This document shows, piece by piece, positions 29,075 through 38,632 of a DNA stretch of 64,000 bases. Location: assembly GCF_024170225.1 (NCBI RefSeq), contig NZ_JALJXU010000009.1, positions 1 through 64,000 of the forward strand. The letters are read 5' to 3'. The position numbers and the translations under genes are program-made. Origin of the DNA: Streptococcus gallinaceus. Lineage in GTDB: Bacteria; Bacillota; Bacilli; Lactobacillales; Streptococcaceae. The notes beneath the pieces were generated by a model. The model was not told the origin of the DNA and made no database searches. It saw only the letters and a list, made by a program, of their open reading frames with translations. The stretch's first letter is position 1, and the number at the start of each line of letters is the position of its first letter.

Positions 29075-29110
29075 CTGCTTTGACCAAACAAATGACTTCG
29101 TTAAGGTAAA

Positions 29111-30326
29111 TTAGCTTCTTTTGCGACCTGTTACGATAGCTCCTACTAAGCTTACCAAAGCAAGAAGGATATCAAGTCCGTACAATACTGGTGATTTCGT
29201 CTCACCTGCTTGTGGGAGAACTTTTTTCTCAGTCACTTCAACCGCTGGTGTTGCGGTTACTTGAGTTGGTTCTGTTTTTGTTTCAACAACTTCTTGTGGT
29301 GCTACTTGCGGTTGGCTTACTGTGATAGCACCGATTGCAGCACACGCTTTATCTGCTGAAGCGTGTGCTTCTTCCATATTTTGAGCTGCATTGATTATCT
29401 CAGTTACTTTCTGCACTAATGTGAGCTACGTCTGCTTCCTTCGCTTCTTTTTCAGTTTCTGGCATAGTAGAAGCTGAAATTTCTACTTTTTTACCTGTTA
29501 CTACACTTTCTACTTTTGACAAAATAGGGGCAACATCTAGTTTTGCTTCACCGTAGACAACAGCGTATTCACTAAAGTGGCTTACTTCAAATGATACAGA
29601 TGTTGCTGTCGCGTTAGAAATAGCCAAATTTTCTGCCGCATCCAACAATACATAATAAACAGCAGTCGCTTGCTTAGTAGTTGGAATAGTCACTGTCACA
29701 GGAGCCGTAATCTGTACTTTTTCTCCTGCAGCATTATACAAGTTGATGTCGTACAAGTCGTACTCTTTCCCTTGAAGGGCTGGAGTAATTGCATCTGCCT
29801 GACGGACGATTTCAATTCTTTCTGCTCCGTTCAATGCTTTGTGGCTACCTGAGATTGCGATACCTGTTGAATCATTTTTCAATGTTTCAATTTTATTATT
29901 TGCGATAGCTTCAAGTTGACGGTTGCACTCTGCTTCATCAATATTATCTGAGGCAGCTGAGATACCACCTGCAAGATCTGAGGTAGCTGGACCTTCTTTG
30001 GGCGCTACTGCTTCTTTTGTTTTAGCAATAATACCCAATTGACGGCTGCGTTCTGCTTCATCAATGATATTTATAACATCTAGAATTCCTCCTGCCAAGT
30101 CTTTTGCACCGATAATTCTTAATTAGCGTTTTCGTTCCTCCGTATCTACTGCTGCTGAGATAAATGATGAGTTTGATTTTGGAGCATTGGCCAATACTGT
30201 ATTCACCTGTTTAGCGCCAACTAGGCCTAAACCAATCAGTACAGATGCTGCACCTATCGCAAACTTGCGAATACCAAAGTGTTGTTGTATGTTGAAAAGA
30301 GTCTTTTTACGTCTTCTTTTTCTCAT
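29111..30326 (-). pseudogene. Broken YSIRK/LPXTG cell-wall surface-protein gene
   Basis: Three pieces read as one former protein. 30326-30123: a YSIRK-type signal peptide (FGIRKFAIGAASVLIG) starting at an ATG with GAGGGGG ribosome-binding site, ended by TAA. 30122-29400, same frame: roughly 37-aa repeats (EAERSRQLGIIA, EAECNRQLEAIA) and a beta-rich domain ending SHFSEYAVVYGE. 29416-29111, shifted frame: a Pro/Thr-rich stretch and the sortase signal LPQAGE, a hydrophobic helix and GRKRS. The TAA replaces the Gln of the repeat motif RQL (CAA to TAA), and a frameshift lies near 29400-29430. An adhesin-like function is lost or greatly reduced. Confidence 0.87.
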
Positions 30327-30509
30327 ATATCCCCCTCTTGGCCCTAAATAACCAAATATATTATTTTTCAAATATTTTATAATAATTAATTTATAAAATC
30401 ATTAAACTAATTAAAATATAATTGTAATCTATTGCATGTCTTGAGGGTTACTTTGTATATGCTCATATAAATTTTTCCGAAGCGTAAAACTAATCATCGG
30501 TGACATACA

Positions 30510-30543
30510 AAACAACAAACTTTCCAAGGAAAGTTTGTTGTTT
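30510..30543 (-). terminator. Terminator after ecfT
   Basis: A 14-bp stem AAACAACAAACTTT / AAAGTTTGTTGTTT with a 6-nt loop lies 8 nt beyond the ecfT stop. The sequence upstream towards 30372 is very AT-rich and probably holds the promoter of the surface-protein pseudogene. Confidence 0.75.
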
Positions 30544-30551
30544 CATTTATC

Positions 30552-31394
30552 TTAGAAACTGGCAGCCCATGGATTGTAAAATCGACCGTGATTGTGGATA
30601 AGTAGGCCAACTGTCAGGCAGATGAGTGCAACTAGAAACAATAGAATCAGGTAATCGACCTTATTCATCTGTTGGTAACTGTACCAAGTCCGCTTTTTAT
30701 TTTTCCCGAAGCGACGCAGTTCCATAGCCGTTGAAACGGTATCAATGCGTTCAAGCGATGAGAAAATCAGAGGTGTGATGAGGACGAGATTTCCTTTTAT
30801 CCGCTGCAAGAGGGGCGCCTTTTTCGACAATTCTAGACCACGCGCTTCTTGAGAAAGGCGAATCGTGTAGAATTCCTCCTGGATATCAGGAATGTAGCGC
30901 ATCGTTAAGCTGACAGCATAGGCAATCCGATAAGAGACCCCAATCCGATTGAGACTGGAGGCAAATTGGCTCGGATGGGTTGTCATCAAAAAGATCAGAG
31001 CAAGTGGCACCGTTGAAAAATACTTGAGGGCAAGATTTGCTAAGTAAAACAATTCCTGACTCGTTAGGGTGTAGTGCCTGATTCCTTGCCATAGAACTGT
31101 CCGCTGACCGTAGAGGTCCACTCCGTATTCTGGCGCAAAGAAATAGACCATGACGACATTCAAGAGGGCAAATACAATTGCCAAGATGAGCACAAAGGAC
31201 ACATCTTTGAGGCGAATCCGCGACCATTTAAATAAACACAAGGACAGAATTCCCAATCCAAATATCAGTCTCGTATCATAGGTCACCATGACCAAAATAG
31301 AGACAATCAGAAAGGTGAGTAGCTTGGTTACAGCCGATAAACGGTGGATAAAACTGTCTCCTTTTTGGTAACCAATCAATCGTTGTTGGCTCAT
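30552..31394 (-). CDS. ecfT: ECF transporter transmembrane component EcfT
   Basis: The 280-aa integral membrane protein has five to six hydrophobic segments and the coupling-helix motifs typical of EcfT ([20 protein letters not shown] with ARGLE, and a second Ser/Glu-Leu-Arg-rich segment TAMELRRFG). It couples the ATPases to a substrate-binding S component for vitamin or metal uptake. It overlaps the ATPase gene by 4 nt. Confidence 0.92.
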   Translation of the reverse strand: MSQQRLIGYQKGDSFIHRLSAVTKLLTFLIVSILVMVTYDTRLIFGLGILSLCLFKWSRIRLKDVSFVLILAIVFALLNVVMVYFFAPEYGVDLYGQRTVLWQGIRHYTLTSQELFYLANLALKYFSTVPLALIFLMTTHPSQFASSLNRIGVSYRIAYAVSLTMRYIPDIQEEFYTIRLSQEARGLELSKKAPLLQRIKGNLVLITPLIFSSLERIDTVSTAMELRRFGKNKKRTWYSYQQMNKVDYLILLFLVALICLTVGLLIHNHGRFYNPWAASF

Positions 31395-33061
31395 TGATTA
31401 CCTCCTTCCTGCATATACAGATATGTCAACTGTAACGGGTCCACTCCCAAGCGCTCAGCCAGGGTAAAAATGCTGGTTTCTTTTAGATTAGCCTGCCGAA
31501 TCAATAGCGGATCACTCAGGATCTCAGCAGGACTCGCGTCTTCAATAATCTGTCCGTCCACCATCACCAAAGCCCTATCCGAATAATCCAACATGAGCTG
31601 CATGTCATGCGTAATCATAATGATGGTATGTCCTTGTCGGTTGAGCTCAGTGAGAAATTCCATGATTTCAGTGTAATTTCGCTTATCCTGACCCGCCGTC
31701 GGCTCATCTAGAAGGATAATTTCTGGATTCAACACCAGGATAGAGGCAATCGTAACGCGTTTTTTCTGTCCATAGGACAGGGCTGTGATGGGCCAATTCC
31801 GATAGGCATAAAGGCCGCACGTTTTCAGTACCGCATGGACGCGCTCTGTCACTTCTTCTTCGGAAACATGGCGGAGTCGTAAGCCCATCGCCACCTCGTC
31901 AAACAGCATGGCCTGGCTAAGCATCTGATTTGGATTTTGCAGGACATAGCCAATTCGTTCTGCTCGTTCCTTGACGGAGTCATTCGAGATAGACTGACCT
32001 TGCCACTTCAATTGGCCTTGCGCTTCTAAAAATCCACAAAGTACCTTGGCAAGCGTAGACTTGCCTGCACCATTTTTCCCAACGATTGCAAGGCGTTCTC
32101 CTTTGCGAAGTTCAAAACTAATCTGCTCTAAGGCTGCTCCCTGATCATAGGCATAGGACAGAACAATGGCTTCTAACAAGAGTGGACCATCGCTCTCATG
32201 AATGTCCACAAATGGTAATGAGGGATGCTGGAGCGAGGTTAGGTCTAACTTTTCTAGTCGACTGAGATGTTTTGAGGTTTCAATCGGGTAGCCCAAAGTC
32301 CGCAAAGTTGAGATATAGAGCGGCTCACGGATACCATTTTCAGCTAGTAGAGTCGTTGCAAGCAAGTCGTCAGGACTACCATTGAAGACAATGCGTCCTT
32401 CATTCATCAAGACGATTCGGTCAACAGAGCGGTGTAAAACATCTTCCAATCGGTGCTCGATAATGATGGTGGTCGCACCTTCTTCCCGATGCAAACGGTC
32501 AATCAAATCAATCGTATCTTGCCCCGCTTGCGGGTCTAGATTAGCCAAGGGTTCGTCAAAAAGTAAAATTGGACTTTCATCGATCAAGACACCCGCCAAA
32601 CTAACACGTTGCTTCTGTCCACCAGATAAATCCTGTGGCCGATGGCCAATCAAGTTCTGCAAATTCAAGCGGTCAGCCCAGTCCGATACACGAGACTGCA
32701 TCTCAGGGAGGGCTACCATATCATTTTCTAAGGAGAAGGCCAAATCTTCTTCCACGGATAGGCCGATAAATTGACCATCTGTGTCCTGTAAAACAGTTGA
32801 CACCAGCAATGACTTTTCATAGATAGACATGCTAAAAGCGTCTTGTCCATTCATTAGAAATTGCCCACTTGCTTTTCCTTTATAGGTGTTGGGAATAAGT
32901 CCATTCAGACATTGGCCTAAGGTCGACTTGCCTGAGCCAGATGGCCCCAGAATTAAGACTTTTTCCCCTTGATAAATTTCCAGATTTACATCTTTCAAGG
33001 TCGGCTCTTGTTGCGTCAGGTATTGAAAGGTAAAATCCTTGCATTCAATGATTTTTTTCAT
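31391..33061 (-). CDS. Fused ECF transporter ATPase (two ABC domains)
   Basis: The 556-aa protein holds two complete ABC ATPase domains: residues 1-240 (Walker [10 protein letters not shown], signature [14 protein letters not shown]) and about 290-540 (GKNGAGKST, signature [14 protein letters not shown]). It therefore replaces separate EcfA1/EcfA2 subunits. It is followed by ecfT with overlap. In related streptococci this AA-T pair sits directly next to a UPF0397 S component; here that gene is 3.8 kb upstream at 36838-37386. The substrate is not known from sequence. Confidence 0.92.
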   Translation of the reverse strand: MKKIIECKDFTFQYLTQQEPTLKDVNLEIYQGEKVLILGPSGSGKSTLGQCLNGLIPNTYKGKASGQFLMNGQDAFSMSIYEKSLLVSTVLQDTDGQFIGLSVEEDLAFSLENDMVALPEMQSRVSDWADRLNLQNLIGHRPQDLSGGQKQRVSLAGVLIDESPILLFDEPLANLDPQAGQDTIDLIDRLHREEGATTIIIEHRLEDVLHRSVDRIVLMNEGRIVFNGSPDDLLATTLLAENGIREPLYISTLRTLGYPIETSKHLSRLEKLDLTSLQHPSLPFVDIHESDGPLLLEAIVLSYAYDQGAALEQISFELRKGERLAIVGKNGAGKSTLAKVLCGFLEAQGQLKWQGQSISNDSVKERAERIGYVLQNPNQMLSQAMLFDEVAMGLRLRHVSEEEVTERVHAVLKTCGLYAYRNWPITALSYGQKKRVTIASILVLNPEIILLDEPTAGQDKRNYTEIMEFLTELNRQGHTIIMITHDMQLMLDYSDRALVMVDGQIIEDASPAEILSDPLLIRQANLKETSIFTLAERLGVDPLQLTYLYMQEGGNQ

Positions 33062-33108
33062 GTTACTATTATAGCGTAAAAAGGGGTAATAAAAAAGGCT
33101 AGGATTCC

Positions 33109-33759
33109 TTAATTTCTAAAGGAATTCGCCTCGATGAGAAATTGGCCCTGCGAATCATTAATGAGAATATCAAATTCATTCTTATAGGGTTCCATGTAAA
33201 GCTGATATTGCCTTCTTCTGCGATCTGCATTTTTCTGGACAAAATCGGGAATCCGGCCTCGTTCTGCCACATCACGCGCCAGCTTTCTTGCCAACTCAGT
33301 CTCTGCATCAGTATAGATGTAGATGGACAGGTCAAACAAGTCCTTTTCCAGAAAAGTTGGTGACATGCCTTCTACAATCGTAATGGGCTTTTGTCCTTTG
33401 AGGATTTCCTCTTTTTGCCACGGCATGTCCGGTGTCAAGAGGTCCATTCCTCTTGATAGGGCTGAAATATCCCGTTTAAGACTGATCAATTCATGTCGAG
33501 CGGGATGACAGGCTGTGATGGAGGCTTCTACCGCTTGCCCCTCCATCTCATAACGTAGGAAAGCCTGGTCGCTAATCTGCCCCGGAATAACATAGAGGTC
33601 TCCAGCCAGGACATTGACCTCTTCTTTTCCTAAATACTGTGCTAAGTCAGCCGCTAAGGTCGACTTCCCAGACGCTCCATGCCCGCAAATCCGAATGGTA
33701 ACCGATGATTTTTGGTCGCAGAACCGCCCGATGACTTCCATTAATTCTTCTTTATTCAT
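33109..33759 (-). CDS. P-loop kinase, uridine-kinase-like
   Basis: The 216-aa protein has Walker [18 protein letters not shown] (about 23-39), a DLYV substrate motif after the second strand, TIVEGMS and a basic lid ([12 protein letters not shown]). It resembles the uridine/pantothenate kinase family, but the substrate is unassigned. The open frame runs upstream into trhO in another frame, yet the ATG at 33759 follows a terminator and an extended -10 (TGTTATACT) with only 6 nt between, so a leaderless transcript is likely. The product may form a unit with the downstream ECF ATPase, 47 nt away. Confidence 0.8.
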   Translation of the reverse strand: MNKEELMEVIGRFCDQKSSVTIRICGHGASGKSTLAADLAQYLGKEEVNVLAGDLYVIPGQISDQAFLRYEMEGQAVEASITACHPARHELISLKRDISALSRGMDLLTPDMPWQKEEILKGQKPITIVEGMSPTFLEKDLFDLSIYIYTDAETELARKLARDVAERGRIPDFVQKNADRRRRQYQLYMEPYKNEFDILINDSQGQFLIEANSFRN

Positions 33760-33765
33760 ACCTAT

Positions 33766-33774
33766 AGTATAACA
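33766..33774 (-). promoter_or_regulatory. Extended -10 promoter of the uridine-kinase-like gene
   Basis: Minus strand TGTTATACT (hexamer + 33766-33771) ends 6 nt before the ATG. No good -35 is seen because that position falls in the trhO terminator. Confidence 0.55.
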
Positions 33775-33801
33775 AAAAAACAAATCAGACAGGCTGATTT
33801 G
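33774..33801 (-). terminator. Terminator after trhO
   Basis: CAAATCAG / CTGATTTG 8-bp stem with a 5-nt loop and seven T residues on the minus strand. Confidence 0.88.
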
Positions 33802-33811
33802 CTTTGATTTT

Positions 33812-34798
33812 TTAAGTACCAACGACTTCTGGTAATTCTTCACCGATGGCTTCCAAACGAGCTGCCCATTCTTCGCGAGACAAGCCGTTTTCTTCGACAT
33901 AGCGGTTGCGCTCATGCGCACGACATGCTGCTGAACAACCACGAACATAGGCATGTTCTGTTTCTTCAGACATGAAGACTTGTTCGTTACAGTATGGGTT
34001 TGCACAATTTACATAACGTTCGCATTCTTCGCCAGTAATATGGTCGCGTCCGATGACTGTTGGATTGACGCGGTTGATTGGCACAGAGATACGCTCGTCA
34101 AATACATACATAGCACCATCCCAGAGTTCGCCCATCACTTCAGGGTCTTTTCCGTAAGTCACGATACCGCCGTGAAGCTGGCCGACATCTTTAAAGCCTT
34201 CGCGAACCATCCATCCAGAGAATTTTTCACAACGTACGCCACCTGTACAGTAGACAACGACACGTTTTTCCATGAATTTTTCTTTGTTATCACGCACCCA
34301 TTGTGGCAATTCGCGGAAGTTACGAATGTCAGGGCGGATAGCACCACGGAAGTGACCAAGGTCGTACTCGTAATCATTACGCGTGTCAAGAACAACTGTA
34401 TTCTCGTCCAACAAGGCAGCTTTAAATTGTTGCGGGTTGAGGTACTCACCCGTTGTTTCAAGCGGATTGATGTCGCTATCAAAATCATTGTCTTCTAAAC
34501 CAAGGTGAACAATTTCCTTTTTGTAGCGAACAAACATTTTCTTGAAGGCATCGCGTGGCTCTTCGTCAAACTTGAACCAAAGGTCTGCAAAGCGCTCATC
34601 GCTGTGAACCCAGTCCATATACTTTTGAGTTGTTTCGTAGTCACCAGAAACGGTACCGTTAATCCCCTCATCTGCAATCAAGATACGACCTTTGAGTCCG
34701 ATTGATTTACAAAAATCCAAGTGCTCTTGAGCATATTCTTGTGCGTTTTCAATGGGAACATATTTATAATAAAGCAATACACGAATATCGTTAGACAT
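33812..34798 (-). CDS. trhO: TrhO, tRNA U34 hydroxylase (rhodanese-related)
   Basis: The 328-aa protein has an N-terminal ferredoxin-like domain (1-100), a rhodanese domain with active loop CTGGVR (C184) and a Cys-rich C terminus ([12 protein letters not shown]...CSAAC, about 268-300) probably binding zinc. TrhO makes 5-hydroxyuridine at tRNA position 34 in an oxygen-dependent way. It is monocistronic with its own terminator and lies inside what would otherwise be an ECF transporter locus. Confidence 0.93.
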   Translation of the reverse strand: MSNDIRVLLYYKYVPIENAQEYAQEHLDFCKSIGLKGRILIADEGINGTVSGDYETTQKYMDWVHSDERFADLWFKFDEEPRDAFKKMFVRYKKEIVHLGLEDNDFDSDINPLETTGEYLNPQQFKAALLDENTVVLDTRNDYEYDLGHFRGAIRPDIRNFRELPQWVRDNKEKFMEKRVVVYCTGGVRCEKFSGWMVREGFKDVGQLHGGIVTYGKDPEVMGELWDGAMYVFDERISVPINRVNPTVIGRDHITGEECERYVNCANPYCNEQVFMSEETEHAYVRGCSAACRAHERNRYVEENGLSREEWAARLEAIGEELPEVVGT

Positions 34799-34893
34799 TT
34801 CTAATTTCTCTCAATCTTTTAATGTTACCTTTCTATTGTACCGATTTTGACAAGAGATAGGAAATAATTTGACTGAAAATCAAGTCACTATGC

Positions 34894-34899
34894 TATACT
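34894..34899 (+). promoter_or_regulatory. Extended -10 promoter, predicted leaderless start
   Basis: TGCTATACT (hexamer 34894-34899) with TTGACT upstream at 19-nt spacing. The ATG of the following gene is 6 nt downstream, with no ribosome-binding site. Confidence 0.6.
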
Positions 34900-34905
34900 A
34901 AAAGT

Positions 34906-36234
34906 ATGAAAAAAGAATGGATTTTACTCATCAGTATCGTCATTTTTGGATTGGGAGTCTGGGCTGGTTACTTCTTCTACCGAACGGAACTAAAGGCTGA
35001 CCAGTCAGCTTCTCCTTTTAAATACATCCGCAATGATAAGCCCAAAAAGGCATTGGCAAAAGCACCACAGGTCTATGTGACTATCCACAAAGATCTGTTA
35101 TCTGACGACCAACAAGAAAACGTCAAGGCCAAGTTAACTCAACAAATTCAGCAACTGCAAAAGGACGGCTGGTCAAACAAGGCCATCTGGAAGGGCTACC
35201 TCTATCAAATGGAACGTCAAACATCAGACAAGGATATCTTCGCCTATCTGGACCAGCGGTTTGCCGAAACCAAGATTTTTGGCTCCACAGCCTTTTCAGA
35301 CCTCTGGACGCATTCACCTTATAAAAAGTCTCGTAAAGTTGCCCGATTTTTATTAGAGAAAACCATGGACATCGTTAGAATGCCGGAGGACTTGTCTGGT
35401 CAACCAAGCCAAACACAGCAATTGATTGCCAAGTTCGACACTCAACTCGAACCAGACGATAACTTTTGGAAATATTTTTCCAAAACAGTACAAGTCGCAT
35501 TTCCTAAAAACAGTCTCTCTGATGAGTCCGACATTTTGGCACGAAAGGTTCATCAATTCCGCTATGTCATCTCTTCTCAACAAGCCCAATGGGTGCGAAC
35601 CAACTACAAGAAAAAAGGAATGACCGATGCCCAAGCTCTAGCTGTCTACATGAAAGACATGGATGAGATGAATTCCTTCCTCGAGCAAACCGGAATCGTT
35701 GAGTCCGATTACTACTACGACTATAATTACGGCGAATCTGCACGACTTCATAACAAAATCGCCGTGACAGTAGATGGTACAGGCATTGTCACTATCCATC
35801 ATCCCGACAATATCAACCAAGTGAATTTCAAAATCGTCATGGATTTCTATAGCGAATTTATCTTGGATGAGGCAGGAAATTTCCTCAATGAAGTGGATGC
35901 CGAAAAGATTACCGAAAACGGAGTCATCAACGGGGCAAGTTACAACTATGCAAATGAAAATAACGCCCTGCACCGCACCTTAGATGTCAAACCCATCCGC
36001 ATCCACGACCCGGAATTTCGGAAAAACTTTTCTAAAAAAACAGCCCTTCATTTTCGAACACCAAATCGCTTAAAAGACCCTAAAGCAGCTACTCAACGGC
36101 AAAAATGGGAAAATTCCTATTTCAATCCTGACGGAAACTTTGCCATCGCAAAACAATCTGCTGCTGATCGTGTCAAAAATAGCATTCAACTATTTCAAAA
36201 ACTGGTAGAGGAGACCAAGAAAAATGAACACTAA
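34906..36234 (+). CDS. Membrane-anchored extracytoplasmic protein of unknown function
   Basis: I do not recognise this 442-aa protein. It has an N-terminal signal anchor (about 4-26, ILLISIVIFGLGVWAGYFFY) and no lipobox. The extracytoplasmic part is mainly helical and charged (60-270, with several QQ/K-rich helices and a YYYDYNYGE segment near 265-275). A predicted beta-richer part (280-345, NKIAVTVDGTGIVTIHH) and a Lys-rich C terminus follow. It overlaps the next gene, also membrane-anchored, by 11 nt, so the two are probably made together and may interact. It lies between trhO and an ECF S component on the opposite strand. Confidence 0.7.
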   Translation: MKKEWILLISIVIFGLGVWAGYFFYRTELKADQSASPFKYIRNDKPKKALAKAPQVYVTIHKDLLSDDQQENVKAKLTQQIQQLQKDGWSNKAIWKGYLYQMERQTSDKDIFAYLDQRFAETKIFGSTAFSDLWTHSPYKKSRKVARFLLEKTMDIVRMPEDLSGQPSQTQQLIAKFDTQLEPDDNFWKYFSKTVQVAFPKNSLSDESDILARKVHQFRYVISSQQAQWVRTNYKKKGMTDAQALAVYMKDMDEMNSFLEQTGIVESDYYYDYNYGESARLHNKIAVTVDGTGIVTIHHPDNINQVNFKIVMDFYSEFILDEAGNFLNEVDAEKITENGVINGASYNYANENNALHRTLDVKPIRIHDPEFRKNFSKKTALHFRTPNRLKDPKAATQRQKWENSYFNPDGNFAIAKQSAADRVKNSIQLFQKLVEETKKNEH

Positions 36235-36820
36235 ATTCAGAAAAAAAACGATTTACCTGCCCCTTGGACTCTTACTAGTCACAGGAATGGGCATGGCGAT
36301 TGGCTACGCTCTTTCTCGACAAGCACCAACCTCTCAGCAAACCGACGAACCTCTAGTCAAGGAAATAAAAATCGGAAAAACCTACGAAATGTACGGTGAA
36401 CTCAGCCTCATCGACGACCGTCACTATATCTACTTAGTAGATGACACGGATTATGAAAGCGAAGAGGAGTTAGAGGAAATCCAAGAAGAAAACTATCCGG
36501 AAGAGGTCTACCCAACTCTCTACTACTATCAAGGAGACTACAAGCGAGAGGGGGACGATATCTATCTCAAACCCACAAAAGAAATCAGCATTGCATTTGA
36601 AACCCTTGCCGATGTCAAGAAAAAACAATATTTCCAACTAAAGGAAACTGCATTGACAGACGACTACGAAGACCAACCTCAACTCGTCAAAAAAGAGGGA
36701 AGCTACCAAGTTCAAACTGGAGATGACGACGGTTTCGACCTTGCACCATCTTCTACAAAACTCGCAAAATCTGTCACAGAATTACTCAGTAACTACAAAA
36801 AAGTAGAAAAAAAGGACTAG
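36224..36820 (+). CDS. Small membrane-anchored acidic protein of unknown function
   Basis: This 198-aa protein has an N-terminal anchor (about 9-29, IYLPLGLLLVTGMGMAIGYA), a region very rich in Asp/Glu/Tyr (65-115: DDRHYIYLVDDTDYESEEE) that may bind cations or a basic partner, and a Lys-rich C terminus. It has no recognised family. The start codon lies inside the end of the preceding gene, and GAGGAG about 9 nt upstream serves as ribosome-binding site. The acidic extracytoplasmic domain and the basic C-terminal part of its partner suggest a pair, which is inference. Confidence 0.68.
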   Translation: MNTKFRKKTIYLPLGLLLVTGMGMAIGYALSRQAPTSQQTDEPLVKEIKIGKTYEMYGELSLIDDRHYIYLVDDTDYESEEELEEIQEENYPEEVYPTLYYYQGDYKREGDDIYLKPTKEISIAFETLADVKKKQYFQLKETALTDDYEDQPQLVKKEGSYQVQTGDDDGFDLAPSSTKLAKSVTELLSNYKKVEKKD

Positions 36821-36835
36821 TTAAACTAGTCCCTT
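36811..36835. terminator. Bidirectional terminator between convergent genes
   Basis: GGACTAGT / ACTAGTCC 8-bp stem, 3-nt loop, flanked by A and T residues. It contains the stop codon of the acidic protein gene and precedes the stop of the S-component gene. Confidence 0.75.
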
Positions 36836-36837
36836 TC

Positions 36838-37386
36838 TTATTTATCAATGGATAGGCTGCCTGCCTGTGTCCGTGAGTTCGCGTAGAATTTTACCAAAAG
36901 TGTCCCTGCAACACCAATTGTTACAGCATTGGCAATCCCTGCAATCAAGCCTTGGGTAAAGCTTTTATTTGCTGGCTCTTGGTAGATAATAATATCCAGT
37001 AAGGGCGCCACAAGTCCCCAAGAAATTACATTGGCAATAATCTGCGTTCCATTAAATAACAGAATGTCCTTAGAGGTAAAGATACCTTCCTCCACGCGCA
37101 GACGTTTTTTCAATAATCCGATCAAGAATCCTAGCAAACCTGAAGCCAAAATCCATGACCACCATGGGCTGTAGCTGACAGAATCTTTGACAGTATGCCC
37201 GATAAAACCAATTAAAAAGCCAACAACAGGGCCAAAAATGACTGAAAAGAGTGACTGCACTGCGTATTGGAGTTGGATATTTGTATTGGGTACAAAGGTT
37301 GGAATGTTGACAACTAGACCAATCACAACGAATAAAGCTGCTCCGATCCCTGTTGCGACAACTGTTTTGATTGAATGTTGTTTCAT
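36838..37386 (-). CDS. ECF transporter S component, UPF0397 family
   Basis: The 182-aa membrane protein has five to six TM helices and the UPF0397 pattern: [16 protein letters not shown] after helix 1 and [19 protein letters not shown]. Databases often label the family riboflavin-like, but the ligand is uncertain. In pneumococcus the homologue sits next to the fused ATPase and T genes; here they are separated by four genes on both strands. It has an AGGAG ribosome-binding site and a TATAAT -10 at 37427-37432, with no riboswitch-like leader. Confidence 0.88.
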   Translation of the reverse strand: MKQHSIKTVVATGIGAALFVVIGLVVNIPTFVPNTNIQLQYAVQSLFSVIFGPVVGFLIGFIGHTVKDSVSYSPWWSWILASGLLGFLIGLLKKRLRVEEGIFTSKDILLFNGTQIIANVISWGLVAPLLDIIIYQEPANKSFTQGLIAGIANAVTIGVAGTLLVKFYANSRTQAGSLSIDK

Positions 37387-37436
37387 GATATCTCCTAAAT
37401 AGTCCTATTTGTCCAAAGAACTCCTCTATTATAACG

Positions 37437-37469
37437 AAAAATCACCTATTTGACTAATAGATGATTTTT
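37437..37469 (-). terminator. Terminator after lplA
   Basis: Stem AAAAATCACCTATT / AATAGATGATTTTT (one mismatch) with T residues on both strands, 27 nt past the lplA stop. Confidence 0.8.
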
Positions 37470-37495
37470 ATTGTAGATTTTAGATTTTCCTATCA

Positions 37496-38485
37496 CTAGG
37501 CAACGATGGCTTTGGCAACTTCTTCCACTGTCATTCGTGAGAAATAGCGAGTTGTGTCAATGGTTTTGAGATTTTCCAAGACATCTTGGTATTCGTAGCG
37601 AGTACCGACTAATAATTCTTCGATGTCTGCTACGTCTTCAATCCCAAAGAAGTCCCCGTAGATTTTAATGGAAGCGATAAGAGATTTTTCTGTTTGGATA
37701 TAAGAAGTGATTTTACCAGCTGGGTAACGTACCGCACGCTCAACTGTGTATTCAGGTGCTTTTCCGTATGTCCAGTCCCAGTTTGCAAATTGCTGGTCAC
37801 GCAAGTTTTGGATAGCAGCCAATTCTGTTTCATTGAGGACGTATTCTTCCATATCAGGATATTCTTCCTTCATCTGGTTTAGAATGGCATCGCTAAACTC
37901 TTGTACCGTGATCTTGTCTTCCAAGTGATCTACAATATTAGTCACACGCGCACGAACAGATTTAACACCTTTGGACTCGATTTTATCTTTTGAAACTTTA
38001 AGGGCTTGCCCAAGGACAGACATATCCACATCAAAGAGCAAGCAACCGTGGTGCATCATGCGTCCGTTGAAATAAGCTTGGGCATTTCCTGCAAATTTTT
38101 GCCCGTCAATTTCAAGGTCGTTACGTCCTGTAAATTCAGCCTTGACGCCCAATTTTGCTAGTGTATCAATCACAGGTTTTGAGAAAGTTTTAAAGTCAAA
38201 AGCTCCCTCATCTGCTTTATTGGAAATGATGGTGTAGTTGAGGTTGTTAAGGTCATGGTAAACCGCCCCACCACCTGACAGACGACGCACGACATGAATG
38301 CCATGAGCATCTGTAAATTCCTTATTGATTTCTTGAATGGTATTTTGGTGTTTCCCAACGATTATGGCTGGCTCATTGATCCAAAGAATGAAAATTTCAT
38401 CCAACTCTTTCAATTCACGAAAGGCATAAGCCTCCAAGGCAATATTGTAAGCTGGATCATTTGATTGGTTGACGATGTATTTCAT
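37496..38485 (-). CDS. lplA: Lipoate-protein ligase A
   Basis: The 329-aa ligase attaches free lipoate to E2-type lipoyl domains via lipoyl-AMP. It has the adenylation motif VRRLSGGGAVYHDLNNLNY (about 71-89), the KFAGNAQ segment with the catalytic Lys, and the C-terminal accessory domain (about 245-329). Its natural clients, lipoyl domains of E2 and E3, are encoded about 5 kb away (44198 and 45736), with the fat operon in between. Confidence 0.93.
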   Translation of the reverse strand: MKYIVNQSNDPAYNIALEAYAFRELKELDEIFILWINEPAIIVGKHQNTIQEINKEFTDAHGIHVVRRLSGGGAVYHDLNNLNYTIISNKADEGAFDFKTFSKPVIDTLAKLGVKAEFTGRNDLEIDGQKFAGNAQAYFNGRMMHHGCLLFDVDMSVLGQALKVSKDKIESKGVKSVRARVTNIVDHLEDKITVQEFSDAILNQMKEEYPDMEEYVLNETELAAIQNLRDQQFANWDWTYGKAPEYTVERAVRYPAGKITSYIQTEKSLIASIKIYGDFFGIEDVADIEELLVGTRYEYQDVLENLKTIDTTRYFSRMTVEEVAKAIVA

Positions 38486-38605
38486 GTGAAACTCCTCTTC
38501 ATCTTGTTAGCATTTACAGGATTATTATAACAGAAAAAAACTTGATTTCGGAAGATATGAACCGAAAATTTGTCTCCTTGAATGTTCGTGTAGAAATGAA
38601 AGAGA

Positions 38606-38631
38606 CCAGAAGTTTTGACTTCTGGATTCTT
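38606..38631 (-). terminator. Terminator after fatB
   Basis: CCAGAAGT / ACTTCTGG 8-bp stem with a 4-nt loop. The A-rich right flank gives it T residues chiefly on the + strand, so its strength for fatB is moderate. Confidence 0.6.
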
Positions 38632-38632
38632 T

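Noticed and set aside
33760-34005. Upstream extension of the uridine-kinase-like ORF (up to 34005)
   Set aside because: It runs antisense to nothing but overlaps trhO in the same direction in another frame and crosses the trhO terminator. Only the part from ATG 33759 looks like the kinase family.
36838-37495. Riboswitch upstream of the UPF0397 S component
   Set aside because: Only about 40 nt separate the -10 from the ATG and the hairpin at 37437-37469 is the lplA terminator.
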